Positions 17,362 through 25,512 of a stretch of 64,000 nt of DNA are shown here, piece after piece. Below the pieces are notes generated by a model, which did not search any database, was not told the origin of the DNA, and saw nothing but the letters and a program-made list of their open reading frames with translations. Source of the stretch: Cupriavidus pauculus. GTDB lineage: Bacteria > Pseudomonadota > Gammaproteobacteria > Burkholderiales > Burkholderiaceae. The stretch is from positions 1,924,501-1,988,500 of the forward strand of contig NZ_CP044067.1 in NCBI RefSeq assembly GCF_008693385.1. Direction: 5' to 3'. The position numbers were made by a program, and so were the translations under genes. Each line of letters begins with the position of its first letter. Position 1 is the first letter of the stretch.

Positions 17362-18801
17362 ATGAAGAAGCGTTCGCTGCAGGGCATCGGCTTTGCCGGT
17401 TGCTCGACGATGCTGCTGCTCGGCGGTCTGAGCCAGGCCCAGACCGTCCCGGATGGCGGGCCACCAGGCGTGGCCAAGCTCGAAAGCCTGCAGAAGGAAC
17501 TGGCGGAACAAGCCAGACAGCTCGAGCAGATGAAGCGCGCACTTGCGGAACAGGAAGCCACCATCCGCGAATTGCGCAACGTGATGACCAACGATTCACT
17601 CGCGCGCAAGCGCGGGGGCCAGCGTACCCCGAGCGACGCGGCCACCAGCGCCGCGGCGGCCGGAGCCGGCTCGAGCGCGACACAGATCAACAACACCGTT
17701 CAACAGGGCATGCAGGCGCAGCAGGAAGCGCCGCAGGCCGTGCAGCCGGGCGGGCGCGGCAGTGCCCAGGGCGCGCAGGCCGGGGAATCGATGGCGGGGC
17801 CCGCGGTCGAGGAACCCGTCGGCCGTCCGCCCGAGTCCGACGGCCGCCCTCCGGAAATCGCGCCGATCTTCGATCAGCCGGGCGTGCTCACGCCGCAGGG
17901 CAAGATCGTCGTCGAACCGAGCTTCCAGTACGGCTACTCGTCGAACAATCGCGTCGCGCTGGTCGGCTACTCGGTGATCCCTGCCGTGCTCATCGGCCTG
18001 ATCGACGTGCGCGAGGTCAAGACCACGACATACCTGAGCGCGGTCGCATTGCGCTACGGCATCACCAAGCGGCTCGAGATCGAAGCGAAGGTGCCATACG
18101 TGCATACGAGCGGGCAGACCGTGAGCCGCGAGGTCTTCACCGGTACCGCGGTCGATAACGTGTTCAACGCGAGCGGCAGCGGCCTTGGCGACGTCGAAGC
18201 GACCCTGCGCTACCAGCTGAACTACGGCAACGAGAAGATGCCGTACTTCATCGGCTGGTTCCGCTACAAGTCCAATACCGGCAAGGATCCGTTCGAAGTG
18301 GTCACTGACTGCGTGACACGCTGCGTGAGCAATACCACCGGCACGGGCCTGCCCCTGGGCATGCCGACCGGCACCGGCTTCCAGGCGGTCCAGCCAGGTG
18401 TGACGTGGCTGCTGCCGACCGATCCCGCAGTGTTCTTCGGCACCTTCAGCTATCTGCACAACTTCGCGCGCGACAACGTCAGCCGCACGGTGCTGAACGG
18501 CGAGAAGGAGTTCCTGGGCAAGATCTCGCCGGGGGATATCTTCCAGTTCAACTTCGGCATGGGCCTCTCGCTGAACGAGCATGCCTCGTTCAGTATCGGC
18601 TACGACCAGAGCATCATCTGGCCGACGAAACTGAACGGTCAGACGATTCCGGGCTCGGTGCGGATCACGCAGGGCACGCTGCTCGTGGGCTACTCGTACC
18701 GTTTCAATCAGCGCTACACGCTCAACCTGTCGGTGGGCGCGGGCCTGACGCGCGATACGCCGGACCTGACGGTGACACTGCGCCTGCCTATCACGTTCTG
18801 A
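17362..18801 (+). CDS. Outer-membrane barrel with N-terminal coiled coil (FapF-like exporter)
   Basis: 479 residues. Signal peptide about 1-27 (ends GGLSQAQ). Residues 38-76 form a heptad-rich coiled coil (KLESLQKELAEQARQLEQMK and on). A Gln/Pro/Gly/Arg-rich linker runs to about 165, then a beta-barrel of alternating polar and hydrophobic strands begins at PQGKIVVEPSFQYGYSSNN and ends at the C-terminus with TVTLRLPITF, whose terminal Phe suits outer-membrane assembly. This layout (coiled coil, linker, barrel of about 300 residues) is that of FapF, the trimeric amyloid exporter of Pseudomonas. A GGGGGAGGGAG tract precedes the ATG. It is probably the export pore for the upstream low-complexity proteins; general 'transporter' barrels of the phenol-degradation MetA type are an alternative label. 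Confidence 0.75.
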   Translation: MKKRSLQGIGFAGCSTMLLLGGLSQAQTVPDGGPPGVAKLESLQKELAEQARQLEQMKRALAEQEATIRELRNVMTNDSLARKRGGQRTPSDAATSAAAAGAGSSATQINNTVQQGMQAQQEAPQAVQPGGRGSAQGAQAGESMAGPAVEEPVGRPPESDGRPPEIAPIFDQPGVLTPQGKIVVEPSFQYGYSSNNRVALVGYSVIPAVLIGLIDVREVKTTTYLSAVALRYGITKRLEIEAKVPYVHTSGQTVSREVFTGTAVDNVFNASGSGLGDVEATLRYQLNYGNEKMPYFIGWFRYKSNTGKDPFEVVTDCVTRCVSNTTGTGLPLGMPTGTGFQAVQPGVTWLLPTDPAVFFGTFSYLHNFARDNVSRTVLNGEKEFLGKISPGDIFQFNFGMGLSLNEHASFSIGYDQSIIWPTKLNGQTIPGSVRITQGTLLVGYSYRFNQRYTLNLSVGAGLTRDTPDLTVTLRLPITF

Positions 18802-18813
18802 CCGTTGTGACGT

Positions 18814-18861
18814 GCGAGGGGTGATGCGTGGCGCGCTTGCGTGACCTGCATCACCCCTCGC
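18814..18861 (+). terminator. 14-bp perfect hairpin after the barrel gene
   Basis: GCGAGGGGTGATGC and its exact complement flank a 20-base loop, 12 bases after the barrel stop codon. It lacks a T tract but closes the five-gene unit. Confidence 0.65.
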
Positions 18862-18969
18862 GCCGTATGCGCCTTGCGCTTGCAAAGCCGACGGCGTAAA
18901 ACGGATCTAACCGTCCCGCACGACGGATCACCTCAAGAACGGGGGGCGGCCTGACCGAGGAGAATAGCC

Positions 18970-19482
18970 ATGCGCAAAAGAATCTTCTGGTTACTGCCCG
19001 ACCTGCCCAGCGCGCGACGAACGATGGACGACCTCCTGCTCGCGCGCATCGAAACTCGACATATCCACTTCGTCGCGCGCGACGGCACCGACATGAACGG
19101 ATTGCACGAGGCCAACCTGTTCCAGACCTCGGACATCGTGCATGCGGCGGAGATGGGCCTCATGCTCGGGGGTGCCGTGGGCATCGTCGCCGGTGTCGTG
19201 GTGGCGATGTTCCCCATCGTCAGCGATACGCCGCAATGGGGCCTCGTCGGGGTACTCGCCGTGCTCGGCGCGGTGTTTGGCGCATGGGCCTCGAGCATGA
19301 TCGGCAGCTCCGCGCCGAACAGCCGGCTGCGCGCGTTCGAGCGCGACATCGAGGAAGGCCGATTCCTGCTGATGGTCGACGTGCCGCGCGGCCGCGTGGA
19401 GGAAATCGAAGCGCTGCTGCGTACCACGCATCCGGAAGCCCGCTTCGGCGGCCTCGATCCCGCGGTACCGGCGTTCCCCTGA
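18970..19482 (+). CDS. Small membrane protein (DUF1269-like)
   Basis: 170 residues. A soluble N-terminal part (about 1-55) is followed by two transmembrane helices separated by a short loop (about 58-80 and 88-112; Gly-rich MLGGAVGIVAGVVVAMF) and a soluble tail containing ERDIEEGRFLLMVDVP, a repeat-like half of the ferredoxin-type fold seen in DUF1269 and related stress-linked proteins. Role unknown. A GAGGAG site precedes the ATG. It is set off from both neighbours by hairpins (18814-18861 and 19507-19545), so it is probably a single-gene unit. Confidence 0.75.
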   Translation: MRKRIFWLLPDLPSARRTMDDLLLARIETRHIHFVARDGTDMNGLHEANLFQTSDIVHAAEMGLMLGGAVGIVAGVVVAMFPIVSDTPQWGLVGVLAVLGAVFGAWASSMIGSSAPNSRLRAFERDIEEGRFLLMVDVPRGRVEEIEALLRTTHPEARFGGLDPAVPAFP

Positions 19483-19506
19483 GCGTACCCCTGACCGTCA
19501 TCGCGC

Positions 19507-19545
19507 CCGATGTTGCGGTGCAGTGTGCCGTCACTGCAACATCGG
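19507..19545 (+). terminator. 10-bp hairpin after the small membrane protein gene
   Basis: CCGATGTTGC and its exact complement are separated by 19 bases that themselves hold a CAGTG/CACTG stem. It starts 24 bases after the stop codon. Confidence 0.6.
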
Positions 19546-19706
19546 CACCTCGCGCGCGGCGCGGAAGTTTGCACCTTCTTACTCGTTTGCGGTAATTTGC
19601 GACTCGTGGACGCGCGTCATGCAACGTGACGCCCGTTCGCGCGCAGCGGAAAACAAATAAACACGCAGGCGATTCGTGCCACCAATGGCGCGGGAGGGGT
19701 CAGACA

Positions 19707-20843
19707 ATGAGCGCATCATGGATGGCGCGGGGCATGCTTGCCGCCGCGCTGGGGTTTGCCGTACATACCGTCAGCGCCGAGCCCGGCATCGGCCGGAACA
19801 CGATTCGTATCGGTCAATCCGCGGGTGTTACCGGGCCCGTGGCCGGGTCGGTCAAGGAACAGATATCGGGCGCGCAGGTATATCTGAACACCGTGAACGC
19901 CGCGGGCGGCATCAACGGCCGCAAGATCGAGCTGGTCACGTATGACGACGGCTTCGACGCCAAACGCACGCCGGACAACGTGCGCAAGCTGATTCAGGAA
20001 GACAAGGTGTTCGCGCTGTTCATGGTGCGCGGCACGCCGCAGAACGAAAGCATCCTGCCGCTGATCTCTGCCGAGAAGGTGCCGCTGGTCGCGCCGCTCA
20101 CGGGCGCCATCACGCTGCATCGTCCCGTCAACCGCTACGTGTTCAACGTTCGCGCGAAGTATCAGGACGAAGTGGCACGCGCGATCAATCATCTGGCCAC
20201 CTCGGGCATGACGCGCATCGCGATCTTCTATGCCAACGACGGCTTCGGGCAGGACGTGTACGAAGGCTTTACCACCGCCCTGCAGGCGCGTGGCGTGCAG
20301 CCCGCTGGCGCGGCATCCTATGCGCGGCCGATGGGGGATATCAGCCAGGGCGTGGCCACGCTGAACAAGGCCAATCCGCAGGCCGTGCTCGTGATCGGCT
20401 CCGGCGCGGAAGCGGCGCGCGTCATTCGCGACATGAAGCGTGGCGGCAGCCAGGCGCAGTTCGTGACGCTGTCGAACAACGCGGCCGACTCGTTTATCAG
20501 GGACCTCGGCGAAGACGGCCGCGGGCTCATCATCACGCAGGTGGTCCCGGGCACGAACTCGAGCCAGATGACGCTGGCGAGCGAGTATCGCAGCCTGGCG
20601 CGCCAGCAGAGCGTGGAGCCGACCAATGCCGGCATGGAGGGTTTCATGTCCGCCAAGGTGCTCGTCGAAGGGCTGCGCCGCGCCGGGCCCGAGCCCACGC
20701 GCGAGAAGCTCGTGAGCGCGCTCGAGAACCTGCGCGACTACGACCTCGGTGGCATCCTCATCAGCTACAGCCCCACGCGACATACGGGCTCGTCGTTCGT
20801 CGAGATGTCGATCGTGTCCTCGACGGGCAAGCTGATTCGATAG
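19707..20843 (+). CDS. Branched-chain amino-acid-type ABC substrate-binding protein
   Basis: 378 residues from the ATG at 19707, which follows GGGAGGGG; the open frame extends upstream but without a signal peptide. The signal peptide (about 1-26) is followed by IRIGQSAGVTGPVAGSVKEQ, typical of the LivJ/HAAT periplasmic-binding family, then GGINGRKIELVTYDDGFDAK and a later YANDGFGQDVYEGF lobe. This family binds amino acids, amides or aromatic acids, so the ligand is open. No permease or ATPase genes are next to it; the following SDR gene is 42 bases on and may be co-transcribed. Confidence 0.88.
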   Translation: MSASWMARGMLAAALGFAVHTVSAEPGIGRNTIRIGQSAGVTGPVAGSVKEQISGAQVYLNTVNAAGGINGRKIELVTYDDGFDAKRTPDNVRKLIQEDKVFALFMVRGTPQNESILPLISAEKVPLVAPLTGAITLHRPVNRYVFNVRAKYQDEVARAINHLATSGMTRIAIFYANDGFGQDVYEGFTTALQARGVQPAGAASYARPMGDISQGVATLNKANPQAVLVIGSGAEAARVIRDMKRGGSQAQFVTLSNNAADSFIRDLGEDGRGLIITQVVPGTNSSQMTLASEYRSLARQQSVEPTNAGMEGFMSAKVLVEGLRRAGPEPTREKLVSALENLRDYDLGGILISYSPTRHTGSSFVEMSIVSSTGKLIR

Positions 20844-20885
20844 GCGGTTCCCGGTGACGCCGATGTGCTGCGGTATAGTTGCCCG

Positions 20886-21662
20886 ATGGCAACGTCACCT
20901 TCCTCTCCTTTCTCGCTGACCGGCCGGATCGCGCTCGTGACGGGCGGCGCGCAGGGACTCGGCCAGGCCATCGCGGCCGGCCTGGCCGCCGCGGGCGCGC
21001 ATGTGCTCGTCTGCGCGCGCAATGCGGAGCGCGTGGCACAGACGGTCGCGCAACTTGAAGCCGAGGGGCTGGCCGCGGAATCGCTCGTGCTCGATATCAC
21101 CGACGAGGCGGCTGTGGCCGACGCGTTCGCGCGCATCGACGCCGCGCATGGACGGCTCGATATCCTCGTGAACAACGCCGGCGCGCGGCATCGCAACTCG
21201 ATGGCGCACCTCGATGCCGACGACATGCGCGCGATGCTGGAGACGAATCTGATCGCGCCCTATGCGCTCTGCCGCCACGCGTCGGTGCCGATGCAGCGGC
21301 ATGGCTATGGGCGCATCATCAATGTCACGTCGATCGCGGGTCAGGTCGCGCGCGCCAACGACGTGCTGTATCCCGCCACCAAGGGCGGCCTCGATGCGCT
21401 CACGCGCGCGATGGCGGCCGATCTGGGCCGGCATGGCATTACCGTCAATGCGATCGCGCCCGGATACTTCGCCACCGAACCCAACAAGGCGATGGTCGCC
21501 GACGCGTCGATCGACGCGTGGCTGCGGCAGCGTACGTCGCTGGGCCGCTGGGGACAGCCGTCCGAACTCGCGGGCGCGGCCGTGTTCCTCGCCTCGCCGT
21601 CCGCGTCGTACGTGACCGGGCAGGTCATCGCCGTCGATGGTGGCTATCTCGGCCACTTCTGA
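20886..21662 (+). CDS. Short-chain dehydrogenase/reductase
   Basis: 258 residues, classical SDR. Cofactor loop VTGGAQGLGQAIA, NNAG motif (LVNNAGARH), catalytic Ser in NVTSIAG, and YPATK for the Tyr/Lys pair; the C-terminus SYVTGQVIAVDGGYLGHF is typical of the FabG/gluconate-5-dehydrogenase branch. I start at ATG 20886 because earlier in-frame Met lacks a ribosome site and the SDR fold begins near residue 13. The substrate cannot be told from sequence. The 3' end overlaps the end of the convergent LysR gene by 19 bases. Confidence 0.9.
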   Translation: MATSPSSPFSLTGRIALVTGGAQGLGQAIAAGLAAAGAHVLVCARNAERVAQTVAQLEAEGLAAESLVLDITDEAAVADAFARIDAAHGRLDILVNNAGARHRNSMAHLDADDMRAMLETNLIAPYALCRHASVPMQRHGYGRIINVTSIAGQVARANDVLYPATKGGLDALTRAMAADLGRHGITVNAIAPGYFATEPNKAMVADASIDAWLRQRTSLGRWGQPSELAGAAVFLASPSASYVTGQVIAVDGGYLGHF

Positions 21663-22528
21663 CGCAGCATTTCGATCATGGCCGCGGCGGCCGAGGAGTC
21701 GCCGCGCTCCTTTAGCCGGACAAGACAGATATCGCGCACGAGCTGCGGCATCTGCATCGGACGGATGGCGAGCGCCTCGCGGCGGAACTGGAACAGCGCG
21801 AGCGCGGGCACTACGGAGATGCCGAGTCCTGCTTCGACGAGCGCGGCCACGGTGGCCAGGTGCTCGACCTCCATCACGCCGCTGAGGCGCAGAGGGTGCA
21901 GGGCCGCATCGAGATGCTGCCGTACGCTGCTCGTGCGCGATAGCTGGATGAACGGCAGCCCGGCCAGCGCCTGCGGGGCGACACGGCGCTTTCGCGCGAG
22001 TGGATGGTCGGCGCGGCAGACGAGGTGGAAGTTGTCGTGCACAAGCGGTTCGATGCGCAGATCGGCATCCTGCGCGGGCGCGGGCGCCAGCGCGAAGTCG
22101 GCCTGTCCGCGGCGGACGAGCTCGATACAGCCGTCGGCAAGCTGGTCGTGGAGCTCGAGCGCAATGCCCGGATAGCGTGCGTGGAACGCGGCCAGCAACG
22201 GCGGCAGGTCGCCCGCGGCGAGCGATGGCAGCGCGGCGATCGCCACGCGGCCCTTGCGGCGCTCGGCGTGGTCGCGCAGATCGGCAAACGCGGCCTCGAA
22301 GTCCTCGAGCAGGCGCCGTGCGACTTCCTCGAACCGCCGGCCGTCGGCGCTGAGTTCGACATGGCGGGTGGTGCGTTCGAACAACCGGCTGCCGGCCTGT
22401 TCCTCAAGTGCCTGCACGAGCGTGCTGAACGCCGATTGCGACAAATGACACGCCTGCGCCGCGCGCGTGAAATTGCGATGCGTCGCAAGCGCGACGAAGG
22501 CGCGCAGATGCCTGACGGAGATGTTCAT
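21644..22528 (-). CDS. LysR-family regulator, divergent from the AtuA operon
   Basis: 294 residues from the ATG at 22528. The N-terminal helix-turn-helix is standard: VRHLRAFVALATHRNFTRAA, then CHLSQSAFSTLVQALEEQAG. The C-terminal effector domain has two periplasmic-binding-like lobes (GRVAIAALPSLAAGDLPPLL onward). It is transcribed away from atuA with an AT-rich gap of 112 bases that holds a T-N11-A type site (22560-22576), the usual arrangement for a LysR protein that controls itself and the divergent operon. Likely activator of the AtuA/Bug genes; the inducer is unknown. Confidence 0.9.
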   Translation of the reverse strand: MNISVRHLRAFVALATHRNFTRAAQACHLSQSAFSTLVQALEEQAGSRLFERTTRHVELSADGRRFEEVARRLLEDFEAAFADLRDHAERRKGRVAIAALPSLAAGDLPPLLAAFHARYPGIALELHDQLADGCIELVRRGQADFALAPAPAQDADLRIEPLVHDNFHLVCRADHPLARKRRVAPQALAGLPFIQLSRTSSVRQHLDAALHPLRLSGVMEVEHLATVAALVEAGLGISVVPALALFQFRREALAIRPMQMPQLVRDICLVRLKERGDSSAAAAMIEMLRQKWPR

Positions 22529-22559
22529 GGGCGGCCGCCTTTCATCCAACAAACCGATA

Positions 22560-22576
22560 GATTAATCCAAATAATC
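22560..22576. promoter_or_regulatory. LysR-type T-N11-A site
   Basis: GATTA-N7-TAATC, a perfect 5-base inverted repeat with the T-N11-A spacing of LysR-type boxes, in the gap between the LysR gene and the AtuA gene. Confidence 0.55.
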
Positions 22577-22640
22577 CATTTTTTGGAACACGGAAGCCGA
22601 GCCTAAAATGGGATCGCCGCCATTCCACCCGAGGCACCCC

Positions 22641-24002
22641 ATGACTGTCCCCATGCTGATCGGCTCCGGTGCCGGCTTCTCCGGCGACCGCACCGACGCC
22701 GCCCTGCCCGTGGTTCGCACGCTGATCGCCGCCGGCGGCCCCGCCGCGCTGATTTTCGAGACGCTTGCCGAACGCACGCTCGCCCTCGCGCAACTCGCCC
22801 GCCGCCAGGACCCGGAGCATGGTTACGAACCCCTGCTCGACCAGTTGCTGACCCCCGTGCTGGCGCTCTGCCTGAAGCACAACATTCCGATCATCGGCAA
22901 TTTCGGCGCCGCCAACCCCCGCGCCGCCGCGCGGCGCATCGCCGTGCTCGCCGCGGACCTCGAACTGCCCGCTCCGCGCGTGGCCGTCGTCGAAGGCGAC
23001 GACCTGTCCGGCGACGCTGGCCGTGCCCTGCTGCGCGAGCGCGTGGGCGAAAGCTTTCCCGAGGCGCGCTTCGTCTGCGCCAACGCCTATATCGGCGCGC
23101 GCGGCATCGCGGACGCGCTGCGCGACGGCGCGCAGATCGTCGTATGCGGCCGCGTGGCCGATCCCGCCCTCGCCGTCGGCCCCGCCATGGCGCATTTCGG
23201 CTGGGCATGGGACGACTGGAATCGTCTGGCCGCCGCGACCATGGCGGGCCACCTGCTCGAATGCGGCGCGCAGGTCAGCGGCGGCTATTTCGCCGATCCG
23301 GGCATGAAGGACGTCCCCGACGTGCACGCGGTGGGCTTTCCCATCGCACAGCTCGACGAAACCGGCGCCATCGAGATCTTCAAGGCCGCGAACACCGGCG
23401 GCTGTGTCGACCTGCGCACGGTCAAGGAGCAGCTGCTGTACGAGGTCCACGACCCGCGCGCCTACCTGACGCCCGACGTCGTGGCCGATATCGGCGAGGT
23501 CACGGTCGAGCAGATCGGCCCCGACCGCGTCGCCGTTCGCAATATCCGCGGGCACGCGCGTACCGAGACACTGAAGGCCAACCTGTTCTATCAGGGCGGC
23601 TGGATCGCCGAGGGCGAGATTTCCTACGCGGGTCCCAATGCCGCCGCGCGCGCGCGACTGGCCGCCGATATCGTGCGCAAGCGCATGACGATGCTCGGCT
23701 TCGACGCACACATTCGCTTCGATCTGATCGGCGTGCTGAGCGTGTTCGCCGACGACGCGGGTACCATGCTCGCCGCCACGCAGCCGGGCGAGGCCGATGC
23801 CCAGGACGTGCGGCTGCGCGCGGCGCTCGTGCACGAGGACAAGGCCGTCGCGCAGGCACTGCTGCGCGAGGTCAACACGCTATACACCTGTGGCCCGGCA
23901 GGCGGAGGCGGCGTGCGCACGGCGCTGCGCAGCCGCCTCAATGCCATGTCGTGCCTGGTGCCGCGCGCGGCGGTGTCGCCGACCTATACGTTCGTAGCCT
24001 GA
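22641..24002 (+). CDS. AtuA-family protein (acyclic terpene utilisation type)
   Basis: 453 residues from ATG 22641, which has GAGG upstream. The protein starts with IGSGAGFSGDRTDAALPVV, a signature of the AtuA/DUF1446 family named from the citronellol/geraniol pathway of Pseudomonas. The later parts YIGARGIADALRDGAQIVVC and GGYFADPGMKDVPD are also characteristic. In most genomes the family is paired with a small AtuA-related domain protein, as here, and several members lie in unrelated carboxylate loci, so terpene use should not be assumed. First gene of AtuA-small partner-Bug receptor on the plus strand. Confidence 0.85.
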   Translation: MTVPMLIGSGAGFSGDRTDAALPVVRTLIAAGGPAALIFETLAERTLALAQLARRQDPEHGYEPLLDQLLTPVLALCLKHNIPIIGNFGAANPRAAARRIAVLAADLELPAPRVAVVEGDDLSGDAGRALLRERVGESFPEARFVCANAYIGARGIADALRDGAQIVVCGRVADPALAVGPAMAHFGWAWDDWNRLAAATMAGHLLECGAQVSGGYFADPGMKDVPDVHAVGFPIAQLDETGAIEIFKAANTGGCVDLRTVKEQLLYEVHDPRAYLTPDVVADIGEVTVEQIGPDRVAVRNIRGHARTETLKANLFYQGGWIAEGEISYAGPNAAARARLAADIVRKRMTMLGFDAHIRFDLIGVLSVFADDAGTMLAATQPGEADAQDVRLRAALVHEDKAVAQALLREVNTLYTCGPAGGGGVRTALRSRLNAMSCLVPRAAVSPTYTFVA

Positions 24003-24015
24003 TCGAGAGTCCGTC

Positions 24016-24360
24016 ATGCCATCGCCGACTACCTCCCTGTACTCGCTCGCCCACGGTCGCACCGGCGACAAGGGCGACCGCTCCAATATCAGCGTCATCG
24101 CCTACGACGCGCGCGACTTCGATCACCTTGTCGAGCACGTGACCGAAGACGCCGTCCGCGCCCTGTTCGCCCATCGCCAGCCCACGGCCGTCACGCGCTA
24201 TCTGGTGCCGTCGCTGCAGGCGATGAACTTCGTGATCGACGGCGTGCTCGATGGCGGTGTCAACGACTCGCTCAATCTCGACACGCACGGCAAGGCGCTC
24301 GCGTTCCTGGTGTTGCGCATGCCGGTGCCAGTGCCGCCGCGATTGTCCGGCGGGTCCTGA
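24016..24360 (+). CDS. Small AtuA-associated protein
   Basis: 114 residues. The motif AHGRTGDKGDRSNISVIAYD near the N-terminus is diagnostic of the small domain that is either fused to the end of AtuA or encoded after it. Here it is a separate gene 13 bases downstream of the AtuA gene, and the two proteins presumably form a complex. C-terminal part: NDSLNLDTHGKALAFLVLRM. Followed by the Bug receptor gene 42 bases on. Confidence 0.88.
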   Translation: MPSPTTSLYSLAHGRTGDKGDRSNISVIAYDARDFDHLVEHVTEDAVRALFAHRQPTAVTRYLVPSLQAMNFVIDGVLDGGVNDSLNLDTHGKALAFLVLRMPVPVPPRLSGGS

Positions 24361-24402
24361 GCCCGTTGCCCCCATAAAACGAATTCACCCGAGGAGACCA
24401 AG

Positions 24403-25389
24403 ATGTCCGCAATGTTGTTCGCTGCCCGCAAGCCGCTCGCGCTCGCAGCCGCCACGCTCGCTTCGCTGGTGCTGCCCATGGGCAGTGCCTGGGCCGACTA
24501 TCCCGACAAGCCGATCCGCTTCGTCGTGCCGTTCGCGGCCGGCAGCGCGACCGACCAGCTCGCGCGCGCGGTCGGCCAGGCCGTGACGCTCGAGTCGAAG
24601 GTCACCGTCGTCGTCGATAACAAGCCCGGCGCCAATGGCTTTATCGCCGCCACGGACGTCGCCAAGGCCAGCCCGGACGGCTACACGGTGCTGATCACCA
24701 CGAACACCACGCATGCGGCCAACGAGCATCTGTTCAAGAAGCTGCCGTACGATCCGGTCAAGGATTACTCGCCCGTCACCGCGCTCGGCCGCGGCGGCCA
24801 GATCATGGTGGTCAATCCGGCGGTGCCGGCCAAGACCGTGGGCGAGTTCATCGCGCTGGCCAAGAAGGAGCCGGGCAAGCTGAGCTTCGGCAGCGGCAGC
24901 TCGTCGTCGCGGATCGCGGGCGAACTGTTCCAGCAGATGGCCCATGTGGAACTGCTGCACGTGCCGTACAAGAGCAACCCGCTGGCCATCACGGACCTGC
25001 TCGGCAACCAGATCCAGATGATGATCACCGATACCGCGACGGGCCTGCCGCAGGTGAAGACCGGCAAGCTGCGCGCGCTGGGCGTATCGGGCAAGAGCCG
25101 CTCGCCGCTGGCACCGGACGTCCCGACCATCGACGAGGCCGGGGTCAAGGGCTACGAGATGAGCTACTGGTTCGCGGCCTACGCGCCCGCCAAGACGCCG
25201 GCGGCCGTGGTGGACAAGCTCAACGCGATGCTCGTCAAGGCGGCAAAGAGCGAAACCGCGGCCAGCTTCTATCAGACCACCGGCACCGAGGTGTTCACCA
25301 GCACCCCGGCGGAACTGGCGAAGTTCCAGGGGCAGGAATCGGCCAAGTGGGGCCGCATCATCAAGTCCGCCAATATCCAGCCGGAATAA
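24403..25389 (+). CDS. Bug-family periplasmic substrate-binding protein
   Basis: 328 residues. Signal peptide about 1-30 (ends MGSAWA). Family marks: DKPIRFVVPFAAGSATDQLA, VDNKPGANGFIAATDVA, DGYTVLITTNTTHAANEHLF and KLSFGSGSSSSRIAGELF. Likely binds the carboxylate handled by the AtuA pair upstream. A GAGGAG site precedes the ATG. The gene ends with a strong rho-independent terminator at 25414-25450, which defines the 3' end of the operon. Confidence 0.9.
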   Translation: MSAMLFAARKPLALAAATLASLVLPMGSAWADYPDKPIRFVVPFAAGSATDQLARAVGQAVTLESKVTVVVDNKPGANGFIAATDVAKASPDGYTVLITTNTTHAANEHLFKKLPYDPVKDYSPVTALGRGGQIMVVNPAVPAKTVGEFIALAKKEPGKLSFGSGSSSSRIAGELFQQMAHVELLHVPYKSNPLAITDLLGNQIQMMITDTATGLPQVKTGKLRALGVSGKSRSPLAPDVPTIDEAGVKGYEMSYWFAAYAPAKTPAAVVDKLNAMLVKAAKSETAASFYQTTGTEVFTSTPAELAKFQGQESAKWGRIIKSANIQPE

Positions 25390-25413
25390 GCGGACCGCGG
25401 CGCGCGGACGAGA

Positions 25414-25450
25414 AAAAGCCGCCGGTTCTCGTGAGAGACCGGCGGCTTTT
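25414..25450 (+). terminator. Strong rho-independent terminator
   Basis: AAAAGCCGCCGGT pairs exactly with ACCGGCGGCTTTT around an 11-base loop; A and T runs on both sides allow it to work in both directions. It lies between the convergent Bug and ParB-like lipoprotein genes. Confidence 0.92.
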
Positions 25451-25466
25451 CGTTGCCCGGACCATC

Positions 25467-25484
25467 ACGCAGAAACGGGTACGC
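25467..25484 (-). repeat. Dispersed 18-base repeat, copy B
   Basis: Minus strand reads GCGTACCCGTTTCTGCGT, identical to copies at 7378, 43982 and 52034. It sits 17 bases beyond the terminator, in the gap between two convergent genes. Confidence 0.85.
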
Positions 25485-25512
25485 TCGCCCGTCTCCGCGA
25501 CGACTGGGGGCC

